Assembly: GCF_902499115.1 (NCBI RefSeq)
Contig: NZ_CABVPN010000025.1
Coordinates: forward strand, 61,605 to 125,604
Reading direction: 5' to 3'
DNA length: 64,000 bases
Origin: Burkholderia diffusa
GTDB lineage: Bacteria; Pseudomonadota; Gammaproteobacteria; Burkholderiales; Burkholderiaceae
Made by a program: the position numbers and the translations under genes. Shown one piece after another: positions 51,964 to 60,652 of the stretch (position 1 is the stretch's first letter; every line of letters begins with the position of its first letter). The notes under the pieces were generated by a model. It saw nothing but the letters and a program-made list of their open reading frames with translations, made no database searches and was not told the origin of the DNA.

Positions 51964-53247
51964 GTGGATACATTACTCGCGGCTGCGCGGTTGGGCGATC
52001 CGATCGCGCATACGGCATCCAAGGGATGGATGATCGCCGGGCTGATCGCGGGTGCAGTAATCGGCGCCGTCGCGGTGGTCGCGACGGGCGGTGCTGCGTT
52101 GACGGTCGTCGCTGCAATCGCGGCGGGCGCTGCTGCGGGCGGCGGTCTCGGCGAAGTGCTGGGCACGATGTCATGGGCGCCGCGGCATGTCACCGGAAGT
52201 CTCATAAAGGGTTCGCCCAACGTCTTCATCAACAGTCGCGCGGCGATGCGGGCCATCCTGAGCCTGGGCCTGTGCAGCGATCACGCGGGTCCGCCGCAGG
52301 TGGTCGCGCAGGGTTCGTCGACGGTCTTCATCAACAGCCAGCCGGCGAGCCGCAAGGAAGACCGGATGATGTGCGGCGCGTTGATCAACGACGGATCGCC
52401 GAACGTATTCATCGGCGGCCCGGCGGTCGGGGAGTTCAATCCTGAAATCCCGGCGTGGGTGAACTGGACGATGCTGGCGGTCGGCGTGGCGGCGACCGCC
52501 GTGCTCGCCGGGCCGGCGATCGCGATTCTGGGCGCGGCCGGCGGGTTCGTCGGCGGGGAAGTCGGTTCATGGGTCGGCGGCAAGGTGTTTGGAGAAGGGT
52601 CGGACGGGCAGAAGTGGTCGATGCTTGGCGGCAGCCTCCTGGGAGGGGCTGGCGCGGCAAAGGGGGCCGGGCTCGTTGGCGGTGCGAAGGGCGCCGGGTC
52701 CGTTGCGGGCGAAATCTCTGCCGGGGAAGCCGCCGCCGACGCGCTTGCCGGCACGCTGCCCAAGGCCGGCGCGACGAGTCCTTTCGATTACGTGGTCGAT
52801 TCGATGCCGGCGGACCTCGTCAGCAATCCAAAGGGTGTCTACGGATACACGCCGGTGGAGGGATCCGAGTTTGCGGCGCCCAAGTGGCCGGTCGACTGGA
52901 CGAATGCGGAGCAAGTTGCCAATGCCCGGAACGTGCGGCTCGAATACCATCAGGGCCTGGCCGACGAGAGTGCATGGGTATCCGACATGCGCGCCAGCGG
53001 CGCCAGCGAAGAAACGATTGGGCGGCAGATCGTCGACATGCGCAATCAAACCCGGATGTCGAAATACGCCGAGGACAAGCTGCCGATGTTGTATGAGCGC
53101 AATATGGCGAAATACGGAAACAAGTATGGCCCGACGTATGAAGCATTGCTTCAGAAATATGGTAGCCCGGAGGGGGTGATCGCCGCGGGGACACGCAGCA
53201 ACCCTTCAATGGACATTCTTACTGGCATCGCGAAGGTTGGAAAATGA
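51964..53247 (+). CDS. prePAAR/PAAR T6SS membrane effector with unassigned C-terminal toxin domain
   Basis: 427 residues, GTG start after GGGGAG. The prePAAR motif AARLGDPIAHT is at 7-17. A first hydrophobic hairpin covers 21-60, the PAAR tip domain about 78-155 (three SPNVFIN/STVFINS-type strands), and a second hydrophobic pair 165-200. A Gly/Ala linker leads to a C-terminal domain (about 275-427) with ARNVRLEYHQGLADESAW, IVDMRNQTR and a RN-x(3)-KYGNKYGPTYEALLQKYG motif. I cannot name this domain; similar RN...KYG...GPT segments occur at the ends of other polymorphic toxins as far as I recall. The gene overlaps the next one by four bases. Confidence 0.88.
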   Translation: MDTLLAAARLGDPIAHTASKGWMIAGLIAGAVIGAVAVVATGGAALTVVAAIAAGAAAGGGLGEVLGTMSWAPRHVTGSLIKGSPNVFINSRAAMRAILSLGLCSDHAGPPQVVAQGSSTVFINSQPASRKEDRMMCGALINDGSPNVFIGGPAVGEFNPEIPAWVNWTMLAVGVAATAVLAGPAIAILGAAGGFVGGEVGSWVGGKVFGEGSDGQKWSMLGGSLLGGAGAAKGAGLVGGAKGAGSVAGEISAGEAAADALAGTLPKAGATSPFDYVVDSMPADLVSNPKGVYGYTPVEGSEFAAPKWPVDWTNAEQVANARNVRLEYHQGLADESAWVSDMRASGASEETIGRQIVDMRNQTRMSKYAEDKLPMLYERNMAKYGNKYGPTYEALLQKYGSPEGVIAAGTRSNPSMDILTGIAKVGK

Positions 53248-53675
53248 TGAAGAACGTGCAACTCGGCGTGATCAACCGCCCGTCGAGCTTCGTTGAGCTG
53301 AATGTGGAGACAGGCGTGTTTTCCGCGCTGGTCGGAGACGGTTACGTGGCGCGGGGGAATTACATCTCTGTCGAGGGCCAGGACGTTGCTGTCTTCGCGG
53401 CGGATCGGCAGCTTTATCTTCAATGGAACAAAAAACGCTGGAACTTCGCGGATCTCGGACACAACGTCAAGTACGAACACGACTTCCACCGCGGGATGAC
53501 GACTTTTTCCATTGATGGCGATGCGATTCAGTATCCCGCCTGGTGGGTTGGCGATGACACGTTCGATCCGAATCTGCCCGAGCTCGATGAAGACGAGGAT
53601 CACTTCGCCTATATCGCGAGCCTGGCCAAAAACAAGGAATTGCAGCGATCCTTGATCGATGTCTGGAGCCGCTAG
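53244..53675 (+). CDS. Candidate immunity protein of the PAAR effector
   Basis: 143 residues, no signal peptide, acidic, aromatic-rich (for example YPAWWVGDDTFDPNLPELDEDED). The ATG lies within the effector stop (ATGA overlap), the usual coupling of toxin and immunity genes. The lack of a signal peptide suggests protection in the cytoplasm, hence a cytoplasmic toxin target. No known family is recognised. Base composition is AT-richer than its neighbours, consistent with horizontal origin. Confidence 0.75.
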   Translation: MMKNVQLGVINRPSSFVELNVETGVFSALVGDGYVARGNYISVEGQDVAVFAADRQLYLQWNKKRWNFADLGHNVKYEHDFHRGMTTFSIDGDAIQYPAWWVGDDTFDPNLPELDEDEDHFAYIASLAKNKELQRSLIDVWSR

Positions 53676-53778
53676 GCACGAGCCCGGCCCATTTTGTGTC
53701 GCCCTGGATTACAACCCGGACGATGCTCTGTCCGCGAAGATCGAGGAACGCGTGGCGCAGCTTCGCACGCGTCTGTAA
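53659..53778 (+). pseudogene. Possible remnant of a gene 3' end after the T6SS island
   Basis: An out-of-frame 39-codon stretch overlapping the immunity gene end reads CVALDYNPDDALSAKIEERV and then AQLRTRL before TAA at 53776. Its codon use and amphipathic C-terminal helix look like the tail of a real protein, but no start site or parent gene is visible. It may mark the old chromosome edge left by insertion of the island. Confidence 0.35.
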
Positions 53779-53836
53779 CCACGAAAGTACGCAGAACGAC
53801 ACGGGCGCCACGCACGATGCGCGGCGCATCGCCCCG

Positions 53837-54331
53837 TTACTGCAAATTCCCCCAGCGGTCGACGGCCGGTTCGGCCGACGCCCACTTCCAGTGCGTGCCT
53901 TGCTGGCACGCATTCGCGAAATACCAGTCGGCCTTGTCGCCGTCCTTCACCGAGAATGCGAATTCCTTGCACAGCGCGAGCGCTGTCGAGTACGCACGCG
54001 TGACGCGCACTTCGCCTTCGCCGTTTTCCAGCGGCAGCGTGTTCTTCACCTTCCACGGCTTCACTTCGCCGACGGCCAGGCTGCCTGCCGCCGTCGCGAT
54101 CGCGTCCTGCTGATTCTGATGGAGCTGCTTCATCGTGCGGTTGACGGCCTCGTCGGTCGCGGCCTGCACGGCAATCCCGACGCCGACGCCGACCGCCGGA
54201 TTCGCGGTGACGAGGCCCGTCGCCGCGCCGGCGAGCGCGCCGCTCGCCGCGCCGACCGATCCGCAGCCCGACAGCGCGACCGTCGCCGCGCACAGGACGC
54301 CGATCGCCGCGATACGGATCGCGACGCTCAT
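53837..54331 (-). CDS. Lipoprotein with glycine zipper, paralogue of its upstream neighbour
   Basis: 164 residues. The lipobox is ALSGC, followed by a glycine-zipper stretch (GAASGALAGAATGL). The C-terminal 60 residues end WKWASAEPAVDRWGNLQ, almost identical to the end of the upstream gene (WKWASAEPATERWGALQ). Its ATG overlaps the upstream stop by four bases. No named family is recognised. Both are probably anchored in the outer membrane and translated together. Confidence 0.85.
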   Translation of the reverse strand: MSVAIRIAAIGVLCAATVALSGCGSVGAASGALAGAATGLVTANPAVGVGVGIAVQAATDEAVNRTMKQLHQNQQDAIATAAGSLAVGEVKPWKVKNTLPLENGEGEVRVTRAYSTALALCKEFAFSVKDGDKADWYFANACQQGTHWKWASAEPAVDRWGNLQ

Positions 54332-54879
54332 TGCAGCGCGCCCCAGCGTTCGGTCGCGGGTTCGGCCGACGCCCATTTCCACACGGGGCCGTCGCGGCAG
54401 ATCGTGGCGACGTAGAACGCCGATTCGGCGGCCTTGTCGGCTTTCGCCGGCGTGTCGACCGCGAACACGATTTCCTTGCAGTCGAGCGGGCCGATGCTGA
54501 TCATCCGGCTGACCGTCACGCGGCCCTGCTCGTCGTCCTCGATCGGGAACGAATGGTGCGTCGACCACGGCGCGACGCCGCCGACTTCGAGCGGGCCGGC
54601 GGCCTTCGCGATCTGTTCCTGCGTGTAGCGGTGCGCAACGCGCTGCGTGTACTGGACACCAGCCCGTGCGCCGGCGACGGCGCCCAGGCCGATGCCCGTC
54701 GCGACGGCGGCGTTGTTGGTGACCTTGGAGGCGATCGCGGCGCCCGCGATACCGGCGCCGGCTGTCGCGCCTTCGCTGTACAACGAATTGCAGCCGGACA
54801 GCAGTGCGGCCGTGGCGATCGCGGCCAGCATGACGCGCGCCGGCGTGGCCCGGCGCGGCGATTCGAAACGAATGTTCAT
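54328..54879 (-). CDS. Lipoprotein with glycine zipper, first of a tandem pair
   Basis: 183 residues. The lipobox is LLSGC with a Gly/Ala-rich segment after it (GATAGAGIAGAAIASKV), then a soluble domain (VGGVAPWSTHHSFPIEDDEQ and on) and the shared WKWASAEPA end. The pair arose by duplication. The start ATG 54879 is chosen as the one preceding a normal signal peptide; the ribosome site (CAGGG) is weak. Function unknown. Confidence 0.85.
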   Translation of the reverse strand: MNIRFESPRRATPARVMLAAIATAALLSGCNSLYSEGATAGAGIAGAAIASKVTNNAAVATGIGLGAVAGARAGVQYTQRVAHRYTQEQIAKAAGPLEVGGVAPWSTHHSFPIEDDEQGRVTVSRMISIGPLDCKEIVFAVDTPAKADKAAESAFYVATICRDGPVWKWASAEPATERWGALQ

Positions 54880-55062
54880 CCCTGAGTGCAAGTCCTGTCT
54901 GGGTGAGCGGCGACGCATGCACGCCTGATGCCGCGTCATTGTTTCGCAATTGTCATAGGAAAACTGCAAAGCTTTGACAAATCGCCGCGCGGCAGGCCGC
55001 GTGCGCGCGGGCGGCGTAATTGTCGGACAGATGCTCGACGAAGGGTCGAAACGTTACAAATT

Positions 55063-55095
55063 GAAGGTAATTGTTACCTTCGTGCACAACGAAGC
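55063..55095. promoter_or_regulatory. Two adjacent palindromes upstream of the otsA region
   Basis: GAAGGTAA-TTG-TTACCTTC (55063-55081) is followed at once by CTTCGT-GCACA-ACGAAG (55079-55095). They share the bases CTTC/TTC at the joint. They lie in an AT-richer interval (54880-55151) that holds no gene and should contain the promoters of the divergent lipoprotein and small-protein genes. Operator function is inferred from symmetry. Confidence 0.5.
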
Positions 55096-55151
55096 GACCT
55101 AGACTGTTTTGCTATGGAATGTTTCTACGACGGCCTCGCGCCGCGCCGCAT

Positions 55152-55376
55152 ATGAGACACCCAGCCATGCGCCGTTCGAAACGGTTATCACCTCGGCCAC
55201 CCGACGCGGCGGCCGGCCGTCCGGAAGACCGCCCGCGTCCGCGGACCGACGCGCCATCGGCGCCGCCTGCGGGCGCGCCCGACGACACGCCGTCCGACGG
55301 CGATCACAACCAGGGCGGCGCTCGCCCGGAAGGGCTCGACTATCAACGCGACCTCGGTCAGGAGCAGGACGCCTGA
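55152..55376 (+). CDS. Small disordered hypothetical protein
   Basis: 74 residues if the ATG at 55152 is used, or 69 from 55167. The composition is Pro, Arg, Asp and Ala-rich (for example RPEDRPRPRTDAPSAPPAG), with a more regular end, GLDYQRDLGQEQDA. No signal peptide or domain is seen. It precedes otsA in the same direction after 138 bp. The coding call rests on codon bias and position and is moderate. Confidence 0.5.
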   Translation: MRHPAMRRSKRLSPRPPDAAAGRPEDRPRPRTDAPSAPPAGAPDDTPSDGDHNQGGARPEGLDYQRDLGQEQDA

Positions 55377-55514
55377 TTGCGTCGTAGCCGCATTCCACCG
55401 CCGTATTTCATTGCAATTCTCGGAACTGAATCGCCGCGCGGCCGCCTTCGGGCCGCCGCGCCCGCTTTGGCGCGCGTCGCGCGCCAGCCAATCGAATCGA
55501 GGAGGGGAAGTCGC

Positions 55515-56936
55515 ATGAGCAGATTGATCGTGGTATCGAATCGTGTCGCCGCCGGCGAGGACGCGCGCCCGAGCGCAGGCGGCCTCGCGGTCGGCGTGAT
55601 GGACGCGCTGAAGGAAACCGGCGGCGTCTGGTTCGGCTGGAACGGCGAGATCGTCGGTACGCCCGACGTCGCACCCGCGATCCAGCGGGACGGCAACGTC
55701 ACGTATGCGACGCTCGGGCTGACCCGGCGCGACTACGATCAGTACTACCGCGGCTTCTCGAACGCGACGCTGTGGCCGGTGTTTCACTACCGCGGCGATC
55801 TCGCGCGCTTCGACCGGCAGGAGTACGCGGGCTATCTGCGCGTGAACGCGATGCTCGCGAAGCAGCTTGCCGCGCTGCTGCGGCCCGACGACCTGATCTG
55901 GGTGCACGACTATCACCTGCTGCCGTTCGCGCATTGCCTGCGCAAGCTCGGCGTGAAGAACCCGATCGGCTTCTTCCTGCACATTCCGTTTCCGTCGCCC
56001 GACATGCTGCGCCTCGTGCCGCCGCACGAGGAACTCGTGAAGTTCATGTGCGCGTACGACATCGCGGGTTTCCAGACCGATGCCGACAAGCAGGCGTTTA
56101 CCGACTACATCGAGCGGCGCGGCGTCGGCGCGGCGAGCGACGACGGGATGCTGCATGCGCACGGCCGCATCGTGAAGGTCGCCGCCTATCCGATCGGCGT
56201 GCATCCGGATGCGATCGCCGAGGCAGCCGTCCAGTACGGCTCGCGCAAGCCGGTGAAGATGCTGAGCGATGCGCTCGCCGGCCGCAAGCTCGTGATGAGC
56301 GTCGACCGGCTCGACTATTCGAAGGGGCTCGTCGAACGCTTCCAGTCGTTCGAGCGGATGCTCGCCAACGCGCCGGGCTGGCAGGGGCGCGTGTCGCTCG
56401 TGCAGATCGCGCCGCCGACGCGCTCCGACGTGCAGACCTACCAGCGCATTCGCGAAATGCTCGAGGGCGAGGCCGGCCGCATAAACGGCCGCTTCTCGCA
56501 GCTCGACTGGACGCCGATCCAGTACCTGAACCGCAAGTACGAGCGCAATCTGCTCATGGCGTTCTTCCGGATGTCGCAGGTCGGCTACGTGACACCGTTG
56601 CGCGACGGGATGAATCTCGTTGCCAAGGAGTACGTCGCATCGCAGGATCCGGCCGATCCGGGCGTGCTCGTGCTGTCGGAGTTCGCGGGCGCGGCGGCCG
56701 AGTTGACCGGTGCGCTGCTCGTCAATCCTTATGACCTGTCGCAGATGGCCGACGCGCTCGAGCGCGCGCTGTCGATGCCGCTCGCGGAGCGGCAGGCGCG
56801 TCACGAGGAGAACCTCGCGCGGCTGCGCGAGAACAACCTGTCGGTCTGGCGCGATACGTTCGTCGCCGACCTGCGCAGCGTCGCGGCGGCGGCGTCGGTC
56901 ACGCAGCGCGCGGGCCGGCGAGTCGCGCATGTCTGA
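55515..56936 (+). CDS. otsA: Trehalose-6-phosphate synthase
   Basis: GT20 glycosyltransferase making trehalose 6-phosphate from UDP-glucose and glucose 6-phosphate, for osmotic and desiccation protection; cytoplasmic, 473 residues. Typical marks are SNRVAAGEDARPSAGGLAV with WFGWNGEIVG, the acceptor-site WVHDYHLLPFAH, GFFLHIPFPSPDM, and the UDP-site VDRLDYSKGLVERF. GAGGGGAAG precedes ATG 55515. No otsB phosphatase gene is adjacent; a small P-loop NTPase gene overlaps the 3' end by 8 bp instead. Confidence 0.96.
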   Translation: MSRLIVVSNRVAAGEDARPSAGGLAVGVMDALKETGGVWFGWNGEIVGTPDVAPAIQRDGNVTYATLGLTRRDYDQYYRGFSNATLWPVFHYRGDLARFDRQEYAGYLRVNAMLAKQLAALLRPDDLIWVHDYHLLPFAHCLRKLGVKNPIGFFLHIPFPSPDMLRLVPPHEELVKFMCAYDIAGFQTDADKQAFTDYIERRGVGAASDDGMLHAHGRIVKVAAYPIGVHPDAIAEAAVQYGSRKPVKMLSDALAGRKLVMSVDRLDYSKGLVERFQSFERMLANAPGWQGRVSLVQIAPPTRSDVQTYQRIREMLEGEAGRINGRFSQLDWTPIQYLNRKYERNLLMAFFRMSQVGYVTPLRDGMNLVAKEYVASQDPADPGVLVLSEFAGAAAELTGALLVNPYDLSQMADALERALSMPLAERQARHEENLARLRENNLSVWRDTFVADLRSVAAAASVTQRAGRRVAHV

Positions 56937-57507
56937 GCGCGTGGAGGAGGGCGGCGCGCAGGAGGTGTCCGCCCGCTTCTTCGTCGTCACGGGCGGCCCC
57001 GGCTCCGGCAAGAGCACATTGCTCGATGCGCTCGAGCGCAGTGGTTTCGCGCGCTCGCACGAGGCCGGGCGTGGTGTGATCCGCGACCAGATGGCGATCG
57101 ACGGTCCGGCGCTGCCCTGGCGCGACCGGGCCGCGTTCGCCGAGCTGATGCTGAACTGGGAGATGCGTTCGTACCATCTTGCACGAGGCGCGCGCGGGCC
57201 TGTGTTCTTCGACCGCGGCGTGCCGGACGTGATCGGTTACCTGCGCCTGACGGGCCTCGCGGTACCCGCGCATGCAGAGGCCGCGGCGCGGCGCTTCCGT
57301 TATCACCGGCGCGTGTTCATTGCGCCGCCGTGGCGCGACATCTACATACAGGATACCGAGCGCCGGCAGGATTTCGCCGAGGCGGTGCGCACCTACGATG
57401 CAATGGTCGACTGCTATACGGCGTATGGGTATCGGCTGATCGAGCTGCCGTGCGTGAGCGTGAAGGCGCGCGTGCGCTTCGTGATGGACGTGCTCGACGC
57501 CGCGTGA
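56929..57507 (+). CDS. Small P-loop NTPase (AAA_28 family)
   Basis: 192 residues. Walker A is VVTGGPGSGKST, and the acidic motif is PVFFDRGVPDVIGYL. A later EAVRTYDAMVDCYTAYGY is typical for AAA_28 proteins, which resemble nucleoside or metabolite kinases. It overlaps otsA by 8 bp, so it is translated with it, but a role in trehalose metabolism is only suggested by position. It converges with the MFS gene 25 bp downstream. Confidence 0.85.
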   Translation: MSERVEEGGAQEVSARFFVVTGGPGSGKSTLLDALERSGFARSHEAGRGVIRDQMAIDGPALPWRDRAAFAELMLNWEMRSYHLARGARGPVFFDRGVPDVIGYLRLTGLAVPAHAEAAARRFRYHRRVFIAPPWRDIYIQDTERRQDFAEAVRTYDAMVDCYTAYGYRLIELPCVSVKARVRFVMDVLDAA

Positions 57508-57532
57508 CCGGCGCTCGCCACGCGCGGCGGCG

Positions 57533-58900
57533 TCAGGTTGCCGCGTCGGGGCGCGGCGACGCGATGCGCAGCATGCTGACCACCGCGGCGAGCGCCGCGA
57601 ACACCGTGGCGACATAGAGCGCGATCGTCGGCCCGCGGTCGGGCGCCAGCCCGAAAATCAGTGCGACGAGCGCGGCACCGAGCGTCTGGCCCGTCAGGCG
57701 TGCCGTGCTCAGCATCCCGCCCGCGCCGCCGCTGCGCTCGCGCGGCGCCGACGACAGCATCGCTCGATTGTTCGGCGACTGGAACAGCCCGAAACCCGCA
57801 CCGCACAGCGCCATCCGCCACACGATGTCGACGGTGCCCGGATGCGCGCCGATCGTCGCGAGCGACAGTAGCCCGGCCGCGAACAGCGCAAGTCCGATTC
57901 CGCCGAGGATGCCGGCCGAGTAGCGATCCGACAGCACGCCGGCGAGCGGCGCGGCGAATACGATCACGAGCGGCCACGGCGTCATGTAGAGGCCGGTTTC
58001 GACTTGCGAGAAACCGAGCGAATGCTGCAGCCAGAACGGCAGCGCGACGAACGCGAGCATCTGCGACGTGAACGATGCAACGGACGTGCAGATCGACAGC
58101 GCGAACATCGGGATGCGCATCAGGTCGACCGGTAGCAGCGGCGCCGGCTGCGACAGCTGTCGCTTCACGAAGAAGTAGCCGACGGTGAACGCGATCGCCA
58201 GTTCGGCCGCGACGTACGCGTGGCTTTCGCCGTGGCCGAGCCCGTCGACGGCCATGATCAGCAGGCCGAACACGCACGCGTTCATCAGCGCACTCGGGAA
58301 GTCGTACGGCGCGTCGTGCAGCGGGTTGGCCGGCAGTGCACGGAGACTGCCGAACACGGCGGCGATGCCGATCGGCACGTTGACCGCGAACAGCCAGGGC
58401 CACGACGCGAACGACAGGATCGCCGATGCGACCGTCGGGCCGATCGCCGACGACAGCGCGACCACCATCGCATTGATCGACAGCCCGCGCCCGAGCATCG
58501 ACGACGGGTAGATCATCCGCACGAGCGCCGCGTTCACGCTCATGATGCCTGCCGCACCGAACCCCTGTATCACGCGCATCACGGCGAGCATGGGCAGCGA
58601 GCCGGCGAGCGCGCAGCCGAGCGACGCCGCGGTGAAGAGCCCGAGCCCGGCGATGTAGATGCGGCGATAGCCGACGCGTTCGCCGAGCGACGCGAGCGGC
58701 AGCAGCGTGATCGTGACCGCGAGCTGGTACGCGTTGACGATCCAGATCGATGCGGCATCGGACGCGTGCAGGTCGCGCGCGATCGTCGGCAGCGCGACGT
58801 TCGCGATGGCGCCGTCGAGCACGGCGAGCGTGATGCCCAATGCGACGCAGACGATTGCCCAGTAGCGTTGCGGAAGCGGCAGGCCGGTATCGGCGTTCAT
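57533..58900 (-). CDS. MFS drug-efflux-type transporter (DHA2 family)
   Basis: Inner-membrane transporter of 455 residues with about 14 spans. The opening ALGITLAVLDGAIANVALPTIA is the DHA2 signature (L-D-x-T-I-V-N-V-A-L-P type). Motif A is seen in LASLGERVGYRRIYIAG and motif C-like GFGAAGIMSVNAALVRM. It is proton-driven drug or metabolite efflux by family, substrate unknown. The start is ATG 58900. No regulator is adjacent. Confidence 0.92.
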   Translation of the reverse strand: MNADTGLPLPQRYWAIVCVALGITLAVLDGAIANVALPTIARDLHASDAASIWIVNAYQLAVTITLLPLASLGERVGYRRIYIAGLGLFTAASLGCALAGSLPMLAVMRVIQGFGAAGIMSVNAALVRMIYPSSMLGRGLSINAMVVALSSAIGPTVASAILSFASWPWLFAVNVPIGIAAVFGSLRALPANPLHDAPYDFPSALMNACVFGLLIMAVDGLGHGESHAYVAAELAIAFTVGYFFVKRQLSQPAPLLPVDLMRIPMFALSICTSVASFTSQMLAFVALPFWLQHSLGFSQVETGLYMTPWPLVIVFAAPLAGVLSDRYSAGILGGIGLALFAAGLLSLATIGAHPGTVDIVWRMALCGAGFGLFQSPNNRAMLSSAPRERSGGAGGMLSTARLTGQTLGAALVALIFGLAPDRGPTIALYVATVFAALAAVVSMLRIASPRPDAAT

Positions 58901-59082
58901 GACGGGAGCGAAGGCGTGATTGGCCGCGTGCCCGGATGCCGGTTGCGTGCGCAACCATGCTCGCGGGTGGAGGCGGTGGTGAACGGCCCGGTCAGCCTGG
59001 CGGCGCCGGAGCGGGACCGGTCGAGTGTATCACCGGGCCGCGTCGAGCGACGCCGCCGCCGGCCGGCGGCCGGTGCGTGCAC

Positions 59083-59463
59083 TCAGCCTTCGAAGTCGAG
59101 ACCGCCGAGCCGCACGAGCGGGGCGGCCTGCGTGCGCGACGCGAGATCGATGTCGCGCGCGCCCTGCCATGCGCTCAGCTTCCTCGGCAGCGCGCTCAGG
59201 TAGTGCTCGAATCGCGCGGGCCCGTCGGGTGCCATCAGTCGTTCGATCTCGTCGGTGTCCCAGGTCAGTTCGAGGTTCAGCGGATGCACGAAGCCGCTCA
59301 CGTGCTCGTGCGGCGCGCTGCGGATCTGCACGCGCGTCGGTTGCCCGTGCCCGCCGTACGGGACGACGTCGGTCAGCACGTGATCGGCGAAGTAGGCGGC
59401 GATCGCCTGCGCAATGCGCGGCGCGAATTCGGTATCGAAACGGCGGGCGGTTTCGGGCTGCAT
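59083..59463 (-). CDS. Conserved small soluble protein (possible DUF5594)
   Basis: 126 residues, no signal peptide. The start ATG 59463 (MQPETARRFDTEFAPRIA) follows AGGAGA. The middle contains PYGGHGQPTRVQIRSAP and HPLNLELTWDTDEIERLM. I believe this matches a Burkholderia family called DUF5594, but could not verify it. No catalytic motif is apparent. It stands alone. Confidence 0.75.
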   Translation of the reverse strand: MQPETARRFDTEFAPRIAQAIAAYFADHVLTDVVPYGGHGQPTRVQIRSAPHEHVSGFVHPLNLELTWDTDEIERLMAPDGPARFEHYLSALPRKLSAWQGARDIDLASRTQAAPLVRLGGLDFEG

Positions 59464-59619
59464 GAAGGCGTCTCCTGTGTGCCGAAAATCGTAGCACGGC
59501 CGCGCCGCGTTTCGGTGTGCGTGATACGCGTAATAGCGCGTTACCACTTGCTGCATCTATTACGGCCGCGCGCAGCCACAATGCATCGCATCCAGTACCA
59601 CTTCGCGTGGGAGTCCATC

Positions 59620-59982
59620 ATGAAAAGAATTGCCGCAGTATGTGTCCTCGCCGGTTCGCTCGCCGTGGCGGGCCCGGCGTCCGCGCATGGTCGCGACGGG
59701 GGCGCCGTGATCGGCGCGCTGATCGGCGGCGCGGTGCTCGGCGCGATCGTGACATCGGCGATGAATCCGCCCGTCGCATACCAGGCGCCCGTGTATCAGG
59801 CACCGGCCTATCAGCCGCCGACGTACTATCAGGCCCCGGCTTACCAGCAGCCGGCTTATCCGACCTATCAGCAGGCGCAGTACCAGGACGACGGCCAGGA
59901 CTATTGCTACGACCGCTATCAGCGCCCGTACGTGTGCGGCGCGCCGGTGTCGGGCGGCTATGCGCGGCCGGCCGGCTGGTAA
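59620..59982 (+). CDS. Exported glycine-zipper protein with Tyr/Gln/Pro repeats
   Basis: 120 residues. A signal peptide ends GPASAHG, then a glycine-zipper span (VIGALIGGAVLGAIVTSAM). The rest is a run of short repeats around A-P-x-Y-Q (for example YQAPVYQAPAYQPP), then CYDRYQRPYVCG with two cysteines. Such proteins are common, unassigned envelope components in this group of bacteria. Predicted periplasmic or outer-membrane. Confidence 0.82.
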   Translation: MKRIAAVCVLAGSLAVAGPASAHGRDGGAVIGALIGGAVLGAIVTSAMNPPVAYQAPVYQAPAYQPPTYYQAPAYQQPAYPTYQQAQYQDDGQDYCYDRYQRPYVCGAPVSGGYARPAGW

Positions 59983-60058
59983 GTGGGCCGGTGATCGGGC
60001 TCGTCGCCGCGTGGCCGGTGCCGATTGAGTGAATCGCGGGTATGCAGGAAGACAAAAG

Positions 60059-60087
60059 GAAAGGCCCTCGCGTGATGCGAGGGCCTT
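60059..60087. terminator. Bidirectional terminator
   Basis: AAAGGCCCTCGC, GTGAT, GCGAGGGCCTTT: a perfect 12-bp stem between the convergent genes at 59620 and 60508. Confidence 0.88.
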
Positions 60088-60178
60088 TGTCGTTTCTCGG
60101 GCGTCGGGTTTTGGGCGCCAGACGGCGGCCGCGCGAGGCCGTGTGCGGATACAAACGGTTGCAATTGGATCCGCGGGA

Positions 60179-60508
60179 TCAGTGACGATGGCCGCCGTCG
60201 CCGCGTCCGCCGCCGCCATCGTTCCAGTCGCCGCGACGTCCGCCGCCGCGTCCCCAGCCGCCATGGTCCCCACGATCGCGATCCCAGCGGCGGTAGTCGC
60301 GGTGTCCGCGATCCCAGTCGCGTCCGCCGCCACCACCCCAGATATTGACCGTGCCATAGACGGGGGATGCCCCGTAGGCCGGCCCGTACGCGTAGCCGGG
60401 ATCGGAATAGTAGGTCTGTCCGTAGCCGTATCCGTATCCGGCGTCCGGACCGACGACGCACCCGGCCAGCAGCGTGGCGACGCCGGCGGCGGCAATGAGC
60501 TTCAGCAT
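60179..60508 (-). CDS. Small Gly/Arg/Asp-rich lipoprotein
   Basis: 109 residues. The lipobox LLAGC (Cys17) follows a short signal peptide. The next part is Tyr/Gly/Pro-rich (AGYGYGYGQTYYSDPGYAYG) and the last 50 residues are Gly, Arg, Asp and Trp (for example RDWDRGHRDYRRWDRDRGD), probably disordered. GGAGAACATC precedes the ATG. No function can be assigned; similar tyrosine-rich lipoproteins are common in Burkholderia. Confidence 0.8.
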   Translation of the reverse strand: MLKLIAAAGVATLLAGCVVGPDAGYGYGYGQTYYSDPGYAYGPAYGASPVYGTVNIWGGGGGRDWDRGHRDYRRWDRDRGDHGGWGRGGGRRGDWNDGGGGRGDGGHRH

Positions 60509-60652
60509 GATGTTCTCCGTTGGTTCCCCTATAAGTACCGCGCGCGCGGATTGCCGGCTGTTTGCAATTGTGTCGCCAAATTACAGCCTCGTAAGGTCGT
60601 GCGACGAAAGTGTTAGCATCGGGGCCTATTTTTGTTTATCAGGAGCACATCG

